Below, piece after piece: positions 7,201-7,282 of a DNA stretch of 7,282 nucleotides. Source of the DNA: Caulobacteraceae bacterium (GTDB lineage Bacteria; Pseudomonadota; Alphaproteobacteria; Caulobacterales; Caulobacteraceae); contig JANXWN010000287.1 of NCBI GenBank assembly GCA_025351125.1, positions 1 through 7,282 on the forward strand. The letters run 5' to 3'. The notes under the pieces are model-generated. The model saw only the letters and a list, made by a program, of their open reading frames with translations. It was not told the origin of the DNA and did not search any database. A program made the position numbers and the translations under genes. Numbering within the stretch: the first letter of the stretch is position 1; each line of letters begins with the position of its first letter.

Positions 7201-7282
7201 AACGGCCGAATCCTGCCGATGACGCCGACGGGGGTAGCGATGGAAGCGGTGGCCGGCGTACGCTTTAAAGCGTGGAAACTCG
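4279..7282 (+). CDS. Transglutaminase-like / DUF2126 fusion protein (3' end cut by window edge)
   Basis: The frame is open for 1001 codons to the window edge. Full-length relatives are roughly 1,100 residues, so about a tenth is missing. An N-terminal beta domain ([11 protein letters not shown], 6-16; [18 protein letters not shown], 27-44) leads into a transglutaminase-like core with an intact Cys-His-Asp triad: Cys180 in GSCRDSAW, His229 in DLHAWAEVY and Asp245 in GLDATSG. The DUF2126 part begins near [11 protein letters not shown] (about 327-337) and includes [20 protein letters not shown] (699-718) and [20 protein letters not shown] (750-769). A less conserved linker lies around 560-595. 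No signal peptide is seen, so it is probably cytoplasmic. As I recall, comparative genomics placed DUF2126 among glutamine-synthetase-like amide ligases working with ATP-grasp and alpha-E proteins in peptide modification; the activity is predicted, not proven. No ATG or GTG lies between the in-frame stop at 4192-4194 and the conserved domain. CTG 4279 gives the family-like N-terminus (M)[10 protein letters not shown] and has a well-placed GGAG; TTG 4255 or 4297 are alternatives. The family is near certain, the start is not. Confidence 0.92.
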   Translation, partial: MSVIAALHHVTRYRYDKLVELGPQTIRLRPAPHCRTPIASYSLKITPAHHFINWQQDPHGSWLARVVFPDRTQEFSVTVDLTAELTVINPFDFFVEPYAEHFPFAYPRELARDLAAYFEIDEDGPSLAQLAAGLDPAGRTTVDFLVFLNAEIRSRIAYVVRLEPGVQNPEETLRLRSGSCRDSAWLLVQLMRKLGLAARFVSGYLLQLKADIDPIEGPLGTQEDFTDLHAWAEVYIPGAGWVGLDATSGLLCGEGHIPLAAAPHYRSAAAIIGVASRTATEFDFEMKVTRVAQSTRITRPFEDTDWLALTALGDAVECDLTAQDVRLTLGGEPTFVSLDDREGAEWNTAASGPTKPKISEKLLIRLRDRFARGALTHFGQGKWYPGEPLPRWALGLYWRRDARPIWRDVFAAPLGEPTQTTADAHALIVRLAERLGVDPAHVLPAREDPLHWIKAESDLPSNVTLDDQSLDDAVGRATLVKAISGGLSKPVGFVLPLRRANGGKEGDGWLSENWVLRRAALFLAPGDSPVGLRLPFDALPVLKPKDYPHIVPPDPSEPRGALPTFDAIYRSASAGIAVDRTEKTTKTKSPPVRTALTVEAREGRIFVFMPPTARLEDYLELIAQLEMAAQGRPLRVEGYPPPDDPRLSVLKVTPDPGVIEVNVQPAGNWRESVAITTGLYEDARACRLTADKFMIDGRHTGTGGGAHVVVGGATPDDSPFLRRPDLLKSLLIYWQRHPALSYLFSGLFIGPTSQAPRVDEARHDALYELDIALAMIPASQADEPPAPWLVDRLLRNLLIDVAGNTHRTEICIDKLFSPDGAAGRLGLVEFRGFEMPPDARMNLAQQLLIRALIAWFWREPQSGPFVRWGTTLHDRFMLEHYVWADLQAVLNDLNGAGYAFDSQWFAAQRAFRFPVHGEVRHGGVSLELRHALEPWHVMGEETTPAGTVRFVDSSVERLQLKATGFQPERHVITCNGRILPMTPTGVAMEAVAGVRFKAWKL

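Noticed and set aside
4279..7282. Possible frameshift or break in the long transglutaminase frame
   Set aside because: I read the frame line by line to the window edge and found no stop. The family motifs appear in the expected order, so the gene looks intact up to the edge.

Overview
The window reads as ordinary chromosomal DNA from a GC-rich proteobacterium (about 60% GC by eye). Alphaproteobacteria is the best guess. The codon use is GC-rich, there is a GGGTCAAGCCCG-type intergenic palindrome of the kind scattered through alphaproteobacterial genomes, and the gene families (transglutaminase-DUF2126, cytoplasmic-looking YceI, non-zinc quinone-oxidoreductase-like MDR) fit that group. The species cannot be named from the sequence. 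No mobile element, CRISPR array, tRNA or rRNA was seen.

Layout. Positions 1-538 (minus strand) hold an NADPH-dependent FMN reductase-like flavoprotein, cut by the left window edge. A 126-base divergent intergenic region follows, with a 7-base inverted repeat (545-586) and a degenerate REP-like palindrome (589-603). Four plus-strand genes come next: a YceI-domain protein (665-1186), an uncharacterised lipoprotein of 543 residues (1314-2945), a zinc-less medium-chain dehydrogenase/reductase of the quinone-oxidoreductase type (3121-4125), and a large transglutaminase-DUF2126 fusion protein (from about 4279) that stays open to the right window edge.

The four plus-strand genes are separated by gaps of 127, 175 and 153 bases. 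They therefore look like separate or loosely coupled transcription units rather than a tight operon, and each gap contains some symmetric or repeated sequence. Three of the gene products (FMN reductase-like, YceI, quinone-oxidoreductase-like) belong to families linked to flavin, quinone or isoprenoid chemistry, but a shared pathway is only a guess. The transglutaminase-DUF2126 protein belongs to a known, poorly characterised gene set that usually includes circularly permuted ATP-grasp and alpha-E domain proteins; those partners, if present, lie beyond the right edge.

The points most worth a second look are: the apparent CTG start codon of the transglutaminase-DUF2126 gene, which has no ATG or GTG available; the cysteine-rich lipoprotein of unknown function; and the 70-base-spaced direct repeat just upstream of that lipoprotein. 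I saw no clear evidence for a wholly new multi-gene system in this window.
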